DNA of 64,000 nucleotides. Origin: Clostridia bacterium (GTDB lineage: Bacteria > Bacillota > Clostridia > Lachnospirales > Anaerotignaceae). The stretch lies in assembly GCA_022786605.1 (NCBI GenBank), contig JALFWW010000025.1, positions 1 through 64,000 on the forward strand, given 5' to 3'. Under the pieces are notes generated by a model. That model searched no databases and had not been told where the DNA came from. It saw nothing but the letters and a program-made list of their open reading frames with translations. Position 1 is the stretch's first letter; every line of letters begins with the position of its first letter. Shown here piece by piece: positions 24,349 to 33,363 of the stretch. The position numbers and the translations under genes were made by a program.

Positions 24349-25460
24349 CACTTTCTTGCCTCCGCATACAGTTTTTCCATTTTTGCCGCCATCAATTCCG
24401 CCGTGAACATTTCTCTTGTCCATGCCATGGCTTTTTTGCTCATGCTTTCATACAGACTTCTGTCAGAAAGGATTTCCAGAATCCGTCTTGCCAGATCCTC
24501 GTCATCCCCTACAGCCACCAGATATCCATTTTCCCCGTGGCGCACCACTTCACTAACGCCGCCGCTGTCTGTGCCCACAGCAGGCACCCCTGCGCTCATG
24601 GACTCAATGAGGGAAAGACACAGAGCTTCTTCCTTGGATGTGATAACAGCCACATCCAGTGCTGCTTCCAGCCGTTCCACAGCGGAAACAAAGCCTGTGA
24701 ACAAAATCTTATCTGTCAGCCCCATCATTTTCACATCAGCCTTCAGCCGTTCCATCTGGCTGCCTGTACCCACAATGAGGAATGTGATATCCTGCCGTTC
24801 TTTGCAGATGCTCTCTGCCGCCCGCAGGAAGGTGTCATGGTCTTTCACTTCTTCCAGTCTGGCAACAATACCCACAACTTTCTGACCTTCAGGCACACCG
24901 TATTCCGCCAGTACCGCCGCTTTTTCCTCCGGTGTCAAAGGGGACAGCATTTCAATGCCGTTGTAGATGGTGACGATTTGTTTCGGGTCTGTGCCGCCGG
25001 CAATCATACTCTTTCTTACGGCTTTGCTCACGGCAATGACCCTATCGCTGTAACGATGATTCACCATCCGTTTTGCCAGTCTTTTCAGTGTGTTTCCACT
25101 GATATTTTCCATACAGTGTTTTGTGTGGAAGATACGAGGCACACCTGCTTTTTTCGCCGCCATTCTGGCTGTCAGGCTGGCATGGGTATGCACCACATCG
25201 GGCTTATCCTTGCGGAACAGTTCTGTCAAAGGTGCCAATGCCTTTTTGTCATAGGAACTGTCTGCCATGGCATCCATTTTGATCACAGGAATATCCAGAC
25301 TTTCCACCACTGGGCAAAGCTGGCTGTCCGCAGGCAGTACCACCCGCACATCATATGTTTCCTGGTCACAGTATTTCAGGTAGTTCAAAAGCCACCGTCC
25401 TGCGCCGCCAATATTGCGGTCTGTCAATACATGATAAATTTTCAGTTTTTCTTTCTCCAT
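24348..25460 (-). CDS. GT4 family glycosyltransferase
   Basis: The 370-residue enzyme has the GT-B pattern: IYHVLTDRNIGGAGRWLLNY at the N terminus, VVHTHASLTARMAAKKAGV, then VGIVARLEEVKDHDTFLRA and the nucleotide-sugar site SKEEALCLSLIESMSAGVP. It probably extends a lipid-linked wall polysaccharide. The ATG at 25460 has GGGAG upstream and overlaps the end of the MurJ fusion gene by 19 bases. Confidence 0.92.
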   Translation of the reverse strand: MEKEKLKIYHVLTDRNIGGAGRWLLNYLKYCDQETYDVRVVLPADSQLCPVVESLDIPVIKMDAMADSSYDKKALAPLTELFRKDKPDVVHTHASLTARMAAKKAGVPRIFHTKHCMENISGNTLKRLAKRMVNHRYSDRVIAVSKAVRKSMIAGGTDPKQIVTIYNGIEMLSPLTPEEKAAVLAEYGVPEGQKVVGIVARLEEVKDHDTFLRAAESICKERQDITFLIVGTGSQMERLKADVKMMGLTDKILFTGFVSAVERLEAALDVAVITSKEEALCLSLIESMSAGVPAVGTDSGGVSEVVRHGENGYLVAVGDDEDLARRILEILSDRSLYESMSKKAMAWTREMFTAELMAAKMEKLYAEARK

Positions 25461-28400
25461 GATTTTTCTCCCAATCTCACGGCTGCCATACCGATGCCCA
25501 GTACACACCAGAACAGCAGCACAATGCTGTAATCAAACCAGATATGGTCTGTCATCCCCTGTAACAAAATACCCGCAAAGCCGCCGAATACTGCCGCCAA
25601 GATAAAGCGGTATCTTCTTGCCGCTCTTGCCATGGTGCTGTAAATCTTCTGGAAGAACAGCAGCACCAACGCCAAGAATACGCTGAAGCCCACAATGCCC
25701 AGTTCGATAAATTCCTGTAAGAATAAGTTATGGACATGGTAAGCGTTTGCCGCTTCCAGAGAGAACAGCGGATAAATCTCATTGAAGGCATCCACGCCGA
25801 TCCCAGTCACCCAGTAATGACGAATCATGTCAAAGCCTGCCTGATAAATGGACAGACGATACTGAGAGGACGAGTCGCTCATGGTAACGGAGCTGAGGAG
25901 CCGTTCCCACAAACCATTTGGCAGTATGAAAGGCATTGCCAGCAGTGCCACAATCCCAACAGGAATGAGCCGCCGTTCCGCCAGCAGTACGAAAAGCCCT
26001 GCTGCAAACATGAGCCCCAGCATAGCCCCACGGGAGTTGGTAGCCAGCAGACCCAGACACAGAATACCGAAGCAGCCTGTATAGAACAATCTGCCTGCCC
26101 AGTTGCGGCATTTCCACATCATACCTGCCGCCAAAGAGCCAATGACAATGAGATATTCCCCTAATACGTTCGGGTTATTGAATGTGGCATAAGCTCGTGT
26201 GGTGATGTCGAAGCTTTCGGCGTCAACCCATGCTTCATCCATTTCCACGCCCACCACATATTGGAAAATCGCATACAGGGCAATGAGTACCCCTGTGGCA
26301 ATCAAAACAAACAATACCAGATTCAGTTTTTCTTCTGTGTCGATGCAGTCCCTGCATACGAAGAACACAGAAAGGAATACCAGAAAAATGCCCATGACCA
26401 TGATAGCTTTGGGGAAGTGATAGCTTGTCAATGCCCCATATACCACGCACAGGGCAAAGAGTCCAACCAGTACCCCTACCAATGCTGTCCGCTGCATACG
26501 GATGCGTCCCATCCATACGTTAATGACATACAATGCGAAAGTGCCTGCCGCCAGTACCGCCTGCAGCATGGTAGGCAGTATGGGAATAGCAAAAACCAAT
26601 GCGCAGATGCAAATGATGAGGAAATTCTGATTACACAGCCGCAGGATGGCGCTTTCCGCTACCATAGTAGCCACAAAACCTTTTTCTTCCTGCACCGCCA
26701 CAGCACATTTTTTTGCGGGACCATGAAGCAGATGGGGCAGCCGACCCCTTGCGGAACGAATCCAATAGTCCCAGTTATGCCGCAGGAACGTAAAAATGCC
26801 GCTTTCCCAAAAAGCTCTGCCCACAGCCTGTCCCAGTCTGCGGTAAGCCCGGTAAGTCAAACTCTGAGACCAAATGCCCCAGAACCAGATCACAAAACCA
26901 TGAATCAGGCGGAAGAAGAAGCTGTCCTCGATATAAAGAGAGATTTTGTCCGTCATACCCTCCCGTCCTTTCTGTTGTTGGGTATTTTCTTCGGGTTTCT
27001 TTTCCGATGTGCCGCCTGTGGGGAGGTTGCCGCCGCCCCGATGAAGGAATTTTCCTGCCAGAGAGAATGCGAAACGGCTTTCATCTACCCGCAGCACATA
27101 AGTCAGCACCATATATACCACGATACCGATGCAGGTAGGAACACCCACCAGAATCACCCGTGGAATGAGCCCGTCGCCCATTCTTGCTGCCAGAAAACCA
27201 TAAGGCAGCCATACACAGAACAGCATCACCAAAGCGGATACTGCCATTTTACACAAATCCGCCGCCAGTTTTTTATCCAGAATCCCCGGATACTGTCTCA
27301 CTGTCGGCACAAACAGAATCAGCGCCGCCACTGTGGAAGATACAGCAGAAGCCAACGCCAGACCGCCCAGCCCCATGGGCTTCATAAGCAGCCAACACAA
27401 AGCCGCATTGACACCGATGGAAATGATACCAGCCACCAGAGGCATTTTCCCTTCCTGCTTCGCGTAGAATACGCGACTCAAAATGGTCTGCACACCGTAG
27501 CCAATCATACCCACCGCAAAGAAGCACAATGCCGTTCCTGTCATTTCTGTTCCCAGAGCGTCAAAACTACCTCTTTCATAAATGAGTTTTACCAGTGGTT
27601 TGCTCAATACCATGAGCCCAACCATCATAGGAATCAGGAAAAACATCATAGACCGCAGGGTCACCCGTACTGTCTGTCCAAATCCATCTCCCTCTGCATC
27701 ATCCGCCATACGGGAAAGTTTGGGGAAGATCAGATTGGCAATGGCAAGGACGAATACCCCAACGATGATGGTATATAAGTTGTTTGCGTACTGTAATGTG
27801 GTTACCCCCATATCCAGATGAGAAGCAAACTGGTTATTGATGATCAGATTGATGGGCTGAATCCATGTACCCACCATAACAGGCAGCATGAGAATCAGAA
27901 TCTTTCGTATGCCTTCATCCCGGAAACGAAAATCCGGGCGGTAGAAATACCCCTTCTTCATCATGGAAGGAATCTGGATGATGGCCTGCATTGCCCAGCC
28001 AATGAGGAAGGCCACTGCCAAGCCATATACGCCGAAACGGTCATTCCAGAAAATATAATACAGGATGATCACGGCGTTAGAAGCCACACTCAAAGCCGCC
28101 GGCACGTTAAATTCATCCAAAGACTGCAATATCCCTACAAAAGAAAAGGCAATGCCTGTAAAGAAAATGGTAGGGAACATCACATGGGACAGCTGTGCCG
28201 CCAGTGCTGCCGTTTCGTTGTCATACCCTGCCGCAAAAAGCCATACAAACTGGCTGGAGAAAATCTCGCACACCACCGTCATAAGCAGTGTCACCAGCCC
28301 CATAAGGGTAATGAAACGGTTGGAAAGAGCGAAAGCCTCTTTCTTCCCTTTTTTCTTCAGATATTCATTGAATATGGGAATGAAGCTGGCTGATATTGCC

Positions 28401-28591
28401 GAAGCGAATACCGCGTCAAAAAAGGTTCGCGGCATCAAGCTGGCTGTGGTGAATGCTTCCGCCGCCATGCCGTTGCCGTAATTGGCTGCCAAAAGCTGAT
28501 CTCGCACCAATCCCAACACTTTTCCCACCAGAGTAATAAGCATCATAAAGCTGACCGCTTTCACGGCGCTGTTTTTTTTCTGAGTCGTCAT
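25442..28591 (-). CDS. murJ: MurJ lipid II flippase fused to an O-antigen ligase/polymerase-like domain
   Basis: The 1049-residue protein has an N-terminal MurJ/MviN domain (1 to ~520, with 14 expected spans; LGLVRDQLLAANYG, LMPRTFFDAVFASAISASFI) and a C-terminal O-antigen ligase/Wzy-type domain (~546-1045; ATNSRGAMLGL near 851, TGIGVDAFNE, HVHNLFLQEFIELGIVG near 952). The two are joined by a polar linker with a glutamine run. MurJ flips lipid II; Wzy/WaaL-type proteins polymerise or transfer glycan chains outside the membrane. The junction contains an in-frame ATG (26956) with AAAGGACGGGAGGGT before it, so the second domain may also be made alone. The ATG at 28591 follows GGAGAAACAAA. Confidence 0.88.
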   Translation of the reverse strand: MTTQKKNSAVKAVSFMMLITLVGKVLGLVRDQLLAANYGNGMAAEAFTTASLMPRTFFDAVFASAISASFIPIFNEYLKKKGKKEAFALSNRFITLMGLVTLLMTVVCEIFSSQFVWLFAAGYDNETAALAAQLSHVMFPTIFFTGIAFSFVGILQSLDEFNVPAALSVASNAVIILYYIFWNDRFGVYGLAVAFLIGWAMQAIIQIPSMMKKGYFYRPDFRFRDEGIRKILILMLPVMVGTWIQPINLIINNQFASHLDMGVTTLQYANNLYTIIVGVFVLAIANLIFPKLSRMADDAEGDGFGQTVRVTLRSMMFFLIPMMVGLMVLSKPLVKLIYERGSFDALGTEMTGTALCFFAVGMIGYGVQTILSRVFYAKQEGKMPLVAGIISIGVNAALCWLLMKPMGLGGLALASAVSSTVAALILFVPTVRQYPGILDKKLAADLCKMAVSALVMLFCVWLPYGFLAARMGDGLIPRVILVGVPTCIGIVVYMVLTYVLRVDESRFAFSLAGKFLHRGGGNLPTGGTSEKKPEENTQQQKGREGMTDKISLYIEDSFFFRLIHGFVIWFWGIWSQSLTYRAYRRLGQAVGRAFWESGIFTFLRHNWDYWIRSARGRLPHLLHGPAKKCAVAVQEEKGFVATMVAESAILRLCNQNFLIICICALVFAIPILPTMLQAVLAAGTFALYVINVWMGRIRMQRTALVGVLVGLFALCVVYGALTSYHFPKAIMVMGIFLVFLSVFFVCRDCIDTEEKLNLVLFVLIATGVLIALYAIFQYVVGVEMDEAWVDAESFDITTRAYATFNNPNVLGEYLIVIGSLAAGMMWKCRNWAGRLFYTGCFGILCLGLLATNSRGAMLGLMFAAGLFVLLAERRLIPVGIVALLAMPFILPNGLWERLLSSVTMSDSSSQYRLSIYQAGFDMIRHYWVTGIGVDAFNEIYPLFSLEAANAYHVHNLFLQEFIELGIVGFSVFLALVLLFFQKIYSTMARAARRYRFILAAVFGGFAGILLQGMTDHIWFDYSIVLLFWCVLGIGMAAVRLGEKSWRKKN

Positions 28592-28762
28592 TTTGTTTCT
28601 CCTGAAGTTTCTTTGATTTCTCTTTGTCTTTCCCCGAAACACAAGGAAAGGTGGATAGAGAATATCTACCCACCTTATACTACCGTATTCTTACTGATTT
28701 TACAAGAAACATGGGGGAAATTTAAGAAACTTCTTCTATTTTCCCACTGTTTTTCATGATTT

Positions 28763-31114
28763 TCAAACTTTCACCGGCTGATATGTCACGCCATCATCGG
28801 CAATACGGAATTTCAGCATATATACATTTTTGTTTTCTGTGCCATCCGCTCTCCACAAATCAGGCAGATTGATGTAGCGCACGCCGTCTTTTGTGGAAGC
28901 CCAGTAAGCGTTGCCGCTGCAGGATACCACAAAGACTGTCTTGCCTTCCTGCACATATTTGTTCAGGATCGCGCGGAAGTAATCGCCTTCTGCCGCGGAA
29001 GGATAATCGGAAGGAGTTTTGTCCGTCACAAAAATGATGGTGTCATTGCCTGCCGCCGCAATATCCTGTGTGAAACGTCCGTACTGGGAAGGGTCTGTCT
29101 TGCGGATGCCCTGACTTGCTGCCAGCAGTACCACGGAAGCGCCGTCTCTGTTCATGAAGCGGTAACTGCCGTTCCATGTCAAACTATCCTGTACGGTCGG
29201 TGTTGTGATATCACAAGGACCACCGTAAATGGTCACATCCGCGCCGCTGTCCGCCGCCGCCCGTACACGGCTTCTCTGTGCGTTATATGTATTTGCGTCT
29301 ACCTTGCCTGTACCGGTATATTTCAGTTCACCGGTGATATTCAGATAGAAAGCGCCGTCGTTCTGTTTTGTCACTGTCTGCTGCAGAGGGTCTGCCACGG
29401 AAGTGCTTGCAGGCGCTGTTGTTTTCGCCGCGCCGCCAACGGTAACGGTCACATAAGTATCCTGACCTGCCCAGCTGCATTTTACATATGTGGAGCCTTT
29501 TGCCTTCGCGGTAAAGGTATTGCCGTTCATGGTACCGATGGCAGGATTTGCCACAGTGTAAGTCACATCGTTTGTGACAGCTCTGCCGAATCCTTCTGTG
29601 TCATAAGCAGTCACATAAATCTTTGTGGTACCGCCTACGTTTTTGATGCTTACATCAGGGTATGTGGCTTTCAGTCTGGCTGTAGGATAGCAAGTGGCGT
29701 TTGCCACCGCTGTCATACTATCACCATAAGTTGCCACAACGGAGTAAGAGCCTGTGCCGGAAGGCAGGAATTCAAAACCATTCCATGTACCTTCCATGCC
29801 TACCACATCAAATTTCACATCTTCCGGTGCAATAGAAATGCGGTTTTTGTATTCATCCAGACCATAAACGGTAAATTCTGTTGTTTTGCCGGGCTGGGTA
29901 TGTTCGTTTACAGTTGTGATGCCGATTTCTTTGATTTCGCCTTTAGGCGCTGTCTGGAATACCCCTACGGAAGCGATAACTTTTCTCTGTGCCCCGTCAG
30001 AAGGTGTATTCTGTACCTGCGGTGCCGCGTCATCAATGGTCTGAACCGCCATGGTGGAGGAACCGCCGCCATCCAGATGCAGGGCTTCATAAGCGCCATA
30101 TTCCTTCATGAGCATGCCCATTTCCCAGTGGGTTGCGCCGATGCTGTCCCCACGACCGTCTACCACCATCATAATGGCTTTGGTACCATCCTGAGAAACA
30201 CCAAAAGCCGTTCTGGGCTGTCTGCCTTTTGCTACAATGTCCGTTGCTTCAGCTACCTGCCCATTCAGAAGCAGTAAGCCGCCGCCGCCGAAGGCTGTGT
30301 CGATCTGGTCAAAGTCGATGGTGGAACTTACCTGCAATGTAACAGGATCGCCTACTTTGAATACGGACGCGGCGTTTGTGTAATAATCACCACTCATAAC
30401 GATGAGATAGCCGTTTTCAGGCACTTCCACCGTTTCCCCTTTCTGGGAAATATATGTAATGGTATCGTTCTGTACCACAAATTTCACCAGATTGTCAAAA
30501 CGCTTGTCCAGATCCGCGGTGCTTGTAGCCGCCTGTCTGTCAAAAAGTATGGGAAATACCATGCTGGTAACCTTGTTGATGGATGCCAGATCAATGGTCT
30601 TTGCCGCATTGGAGAACTTCACCGTTGTTTTGAAATAAGTGAAAATGGAATCGCCATTTTTGTCTTTTACATATGTACCATACTGATTTTTGTCTTTGTT
30701 GATGCTTGTTCCGGCGGAAACCAGTTCCCCATCCCGCACAACAGGACCAAACCCTGCGGAATAACTGCCTGCCATACCGAAGAAGTCACTGTTGACACCG
30801 GCAATGGCGCCGTTGTCTGTGAGCATTTTCTGTACGGTTTCTTTCAAACCATATTCTGTTTTGCTTTCCACTTCTTTCAGTTCCAGTGTACTTTCTGTCA
30901 GGTCAATGGTCAGCACATAAATGTCCTGAATGCCGTCTGTTGTCATCCGGCTGTTTTTTTCATATGTCACCCCTCTGGTGATGGTTTCCTGTGTTTTGTT
31001 TTCATAGACTGTCTGGGCAGCAAATACTGTTGTCACCCCGGCAGCGGTAAATGTCAGCGTTGCCGCCACAAAAGCCGCCAGCAGCCGTTTGATGCCGTAG
31101 AATCTTTTTTTCAT
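28763..31114 (-). CDS. Exported phosphodiester glycosidase (NAGPA domain) protein
   Basis: The 783-residue protein has a signal peptide (cleavage likely near TTVFAAQ) and a NAGPA/DUF2233 domain (about 60-375) with GVNSDFFG (106-113), a phosphate-site-like RTAFGVSQDG and HLDGGGSSTMAV (346-357). Middle Ig-like/BIG-type segments follow (about 385-580). The last ~180 residues resemble a calcineurin-type phosphoesterase in layout but lack its histidines. NAGPA domains cleave GlcNAc-1-phosphodiesters; wall polymers are a likely substrate in bacteria. It lies between the MurJ fusion and the LCP genes. Confidence 0.85.
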   Translation of the reverse strand: MKKRFYGIKRLLAAFVAATLTFTAAGVTTVFAAQTVYENKTQETITRGVTYEKNSRMTTDGIQDIYVLTIDLTESTLELKEVESKTEYGLKETVQKMLTDNGAIAGVNSDFFGMAGSYSAGFGPVVRDGELVSAGTSINKDKNQYGTYVKDKNGDSIFTYFKTTVKFSNAAKTIDLASINKVTSMVFPILFDRQAATSTADLDKRFDNLVKFVVQNDTITYISQKGETVEVPENGYLIVMSGDYYTNAASVFKVGDPVTLQVSSTIDFDQIDTAFGGGGLLLLNGQVAEATDIVAKGRQPRTAFGVSQDGTKAIMMVVDGRGDSIGATHWEMGMLMKEYGAYEALHLDGGGSSTMAVQTIDDAAPQVQNTPSDGAQRKVIASVGVFQTAPKGEIKEIGITTVNEHTQPGKTTEFTVYGLDEYKNRISIAPEDVKFDVVGMEGTWNGFEFLPSGTGSYSVVATYGDSMTAVANATCYPTARLKATYPDVSIKNVGGTTKIYVTAYDTEGFGRAVTNDVTYTVANPAIGTMNGNTFTAKAKGSTYVKCSWAGQDTYVTVTVGGAAKTTAPASTSVADPLQQTVTKQNDGAFYLNITGELKYTGTGKVDANTYNAQRSRVRAAADSGADVTIYGGPCDITTPTVQDSLTWNGSYRFMNRDGASVVLLAASQGIRKTDPSQYGRFTQDIAAAGNDTIIFVTDKTPSDYPSAAEGDYFRAILNKYVQEGKTVFVVSCSGNAYWASTKDGVRYINLPDLWRADGTENKNVYMLKFRIADDGVTYQPVKV

Positions 31115-31367
31115 TTTCCCACGCACTCCCTTTCTCGTTATTCTGATGATTGGACGCCTGCTTTTCACCTTTGTTCCATATACTGGAGAAAAAAAGCAAA
31201 AAGTAACCGTCCAAACTGCGCATACATTAAGATTTTACCACAAAAACCAGTCTTTTTCTCGTCCCATGAAAAAACTTAATAAATTTGTAATCTTATGTAA
31301 CCCAACCCTCATAGGCATTTTGTCCCTTTCATAGACTGATAGAAAAAACCAAATGAGGAGGTATGTT

Positions 31368-31985
31368 ATGAAACGCCTGATCTTATGTGTACTGGCGCTG
31401 TTTTGCTTTGCCTGCGGCTGCCAGAAGGAGGAGCCCACACCCATGGCTGCCATCCAGCAAAAACTGACGGACATGGAAGGGTATTCGGCTCTGGCAACCC
31501 TCACCATCTATTCCAACAAAGGAGAAACCCTTTACGAAACCAAACAGGATTTCAAATCCACTGGAGAATACCGTATGGAAATGCTTTCTCCTGATTCCGC
31601 CAAAGGCAATTACACTGTTTTTGACGGCAAAACGGTCTGCCAGTATAATCCCCGTCTGAAAGAAGCCGTTCAGCGGGAAGTGCCCGAATCCCAACGGCGC
31701 AACGAATTATTTCTGGGGCAATTTCTGAAAAACTATTTACAGTCGGAGGGCGTTTCCGTGGAAACGGCTGCCATTGATGAAAGCCGCTGCACGGTGCTGG
31801 AAGCGGTCATTCCCGAAAACGGCAGTCAGCTTGCCTCAGAAAAATTGTGGGTAGACAACGAAAGTCTGCTGCCTGTCCGTCTTTCCCTCTACGATGCCGA
31901 TGGGAAAGAATGTCTGCGTCTGGATTACACCACCTTTACATACAACCCCCACTTTGACGAAAATTTATTTCGGATTCCTGCATAA
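31368..31985 (+). CDS. LolA-like (GerS-type fold) lipoprotein
   Basis: The 205-residue protein has a short lipoprotein signal (MKRLILCVLALFCFACGC) and a LolA/LppX-like barrel pattern: MEGYSALATLTIYSNKGE, GEYRMEMLSPDSAKG, VCQYNPRLKEAV and a C-terminal TTFTYNPHFDENLFRIP. In clostridia such proteins include the germination lipoprotein GerS, but also outer-surface lipid or polymer handlers; which applies here is open. The ATG follows GAGGAGGTATGTT. The 250 bases before it carry the divergent promoters for this gene and the NAGPA gene. mazF follows on the same strand. Confidence 0.75.
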   Translation: MKRLILCVLALFCFACGCQKEEPTPMAAIQQKLTDMEGYSALATLTIYSNKGETLYETKQDFKSTGEYRMEMLSPDSAKGNYTVFDGKTVCQYNPRLKEAVQREVPESQRRNELFLGQFLKNYLQSEGVSVETAAIDESRCTVLEAVIPENGSQLASEKLWVDNESLLPVRLSLYDADGKECLRLDYTTFTYNPHFDENLFRIPA

Positions 31986-32089
31986 AAATTGTCCCAGCGT
32001 GCCATACTCCCTTACGTCAGCGCAATACATAACCATGGTTTTGACGCAATTCTGCCTGACGGATTTCTAACGGCGGAGGGTGTGATTCT

Positions 32090-32467
32090 ATGACGATCAG
32101 ACGAGGAGATATTTTTTATGCGGATTTAAGTCCCGTTGTGGGCAGTGAGCAGGGAGGCGTGCGCCCTGTACTCATCATACAAAATGACATGGGCAATAAA
32201 TACAGTCCCACAGTCATTTGCGCCGCCATTACATCACGCATGAATAAGGCAAAACTGCCCACACATATTGCCCTTGCGGCAGCCAAATGCGCCCTGCCCA
32301 AAGACTCCGTTGTGCTTCTGGAGCAGATTCGCACCATTGACAAACAGCGGCTGCGGGAAAAGGTCTGCCATCTGGACGGAGAGATCATGGAGGCAGTGAA
32401 CCAAAGCCTTTGTGTCAGTCTGGGACTCATCTGCGGCGAAAAACGGGCAGCCGTGCCACGGGTTTGA
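32090..32467 (+). CDS. mazF: MazF/PemK endoribonuclease (EndoA-type toxin), no antitoxin next to it
   Basis: The 125-residue protein has the MazF fold motifs [32 protein letters not shown], and [19 protein letters not shown]. MazF cleaves mRNA at short sequence motifs and is normally held by an antitoxin encoded just upstream. The 103 bases before this gene hold no frame for an antitoxin; the upstream gene is the LolA-like lipoprotein. In many clostridia mazF lies after alanine racemase; that gene is absent here. GGAGGGTGTGATTCT precedes the ATG. Confidence 0.93.
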   Translation: MTIRRGDIFYADLSPVVGSEQGGVRPVLIIQNDMGNKYSPTVICAAITSRMNKAKLPTHIALAAAKCALPKDSVVLLEQIRTIDKQRLREKVCHLDGEIMEAVNQSLCVSLGLICGEKRAAVPRV

Positions 32468-32474
32468 GAACAGA

Positions 32475-32520
32475 AAAGCCGGAAGCTTCTGATATTCAGA
32501 AACATTCCGGCTTCCTTTTT
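32475..32520. terminator. Shared terminator between convergent mazF and the small membrane gene
   Basis: AAGCCGGAA (32476-32485 region) pairs with TTCCGGCTT near 32505-32513, followed by a T-run on the plus strand and an A-rich flank on the other side, so it can stop both convergent transcripts. Confidence 0.8.
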
Positions 32521-32694
32521 TTATTTACGATTTCCAGTCAATGTGAGCCAGAGGAAATACAGCACCGCGAACAACAGCGCAAATCCAATGAACTTCCATA
32601 CATTCACATGACCTCTATAAGCAAAAATCTGTGCCGCCGCACTGAAGAAAATCCCCCAGATGACAGATTTCTGCAAATTGCCTTTCCAATCCAT
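32521..32694 (-). CDS. Small two-span membrane protein
   Basis: The 57-residue frame begins with an ATG preceded by AAGGAGCAGGAAA and sits 11 bases after the udk stop codon, so it is almost certainly translated. It contains two hydrophobic segments (SVIWGIFFSAAAQIFAY and FIGFALLFAVLYFLWLTL) with a GHVNVW turn. I recognise no family. It ends against the terminator shared with mazF. Confidence 0.75.
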   Translation of the reverse strand: MDWKGNLQKSVIWGIFFSAAAQIFAYRGHVNVWKFIGFALLFAVLYFLWLTLTGNRK

Positions 32695-32705
32695 TTTCCT
32701 GCTCC

Positions 32706-33341
32706 TTATTCCACATGGGTGCCATAAACATGACCATAGATCCGCTGAATCATCATATCCAGTGCCACCACATTCTGTCCGCCTTCCAGCACGATGATGT
32801 CCGCGCCCCGTTTGCTTGGCTCCACAAACTGTTCATGCATAGGCTTTACGGTCTGCAAATACTGGTCTACCACAGATTCCAGACTTCTGCCTCTTTCCTT
32901 TACATCCCGCAGGATACGTCTGAGGATACGCACATCGGCATCTGTATCTACAAACACCTTGATATCCATCAGATCACGAAGTTCCTTGTTTTCAAAGATC
33001 AAAATCCCTTCGATGATAAGCACCTTTGTGGGATTGACCTGCAATGTCCTGTCAGAACGGTTATGCACTGTAAAATCGTAGACAGGGCATTGGATGCTCT
33101 TTCCTGCCCGCAGGTCCCGGATATGCTCCATCATCAGGTCTGTGTCAAAGGCATTCGGATGGTCATAATTGAGCAGACAGCGCTGTTCATAAGTCAGCTC
33201 GTCATGCCGTTTGTAATAATTATCGTGATAAATGACCGTCACTTCATCCCCGAAGCGTTCTTTCAGCCGATTAGTCAGTGTCGTTTTACCGCTGCCTGTA
33301 CCGCCTGCAATGCCGATTACCATCATTTCTTCCGTTGCCAT
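32706..33341 (-). CDS. udk: Uridine kinase
   Basis: The 211-residue enzyme phosphorylates uridine and cytidine with ATP or GTP in pyrimidine salvage. It has the P-loop GIAGGTGSGKTTLTNRL (about 11-27), the substrate motif YHDNYYKRHDELTYEQR, NYDHPNAFDTDLM, and RIRRILRDVKERGR-type residues in the lid. The ATG at 33341 follows AAAGGAGCATTCC; a longer in-frame start lies inside the LCP gene and is unlikely. Confidence 0.93.
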   Translation of the reverse strand: MATEEMMVIGIAGGTGSGKTTLTNRLKERFGDEVTVIYHDNYYKRHDELTYEQRCLLNYDHPNAFDTDLMMEHIRDLRAGKSIQCPVYDFTVHNRSDRTLQVNPTKVLIIEGILIFENKELRDLMDIKVFVDTDADVRILRRILRDVKERGRSLESVVDQYLQTVKPMHEQFVEPSKRGADIIVLEGGQNVVALDMMIQRIYGHVYGTHVE

Positions 33342-33363
33342 GGAATGCTCCTTTCTTTCAGCC

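Noticed and set aside
26261..27778. A 505-codon plus-strand frame opposite the MurJ fusion
   Set aside because: Histidine- and glutamine-rich shadow with no start signal; the membrane protein on the other strand is clear.
31986..32089. A hidden MazE-type antitoxin before mazF
   Set aside because: The gap is about 100 bases with stops in the relevant frames and no start with a ribosome site.
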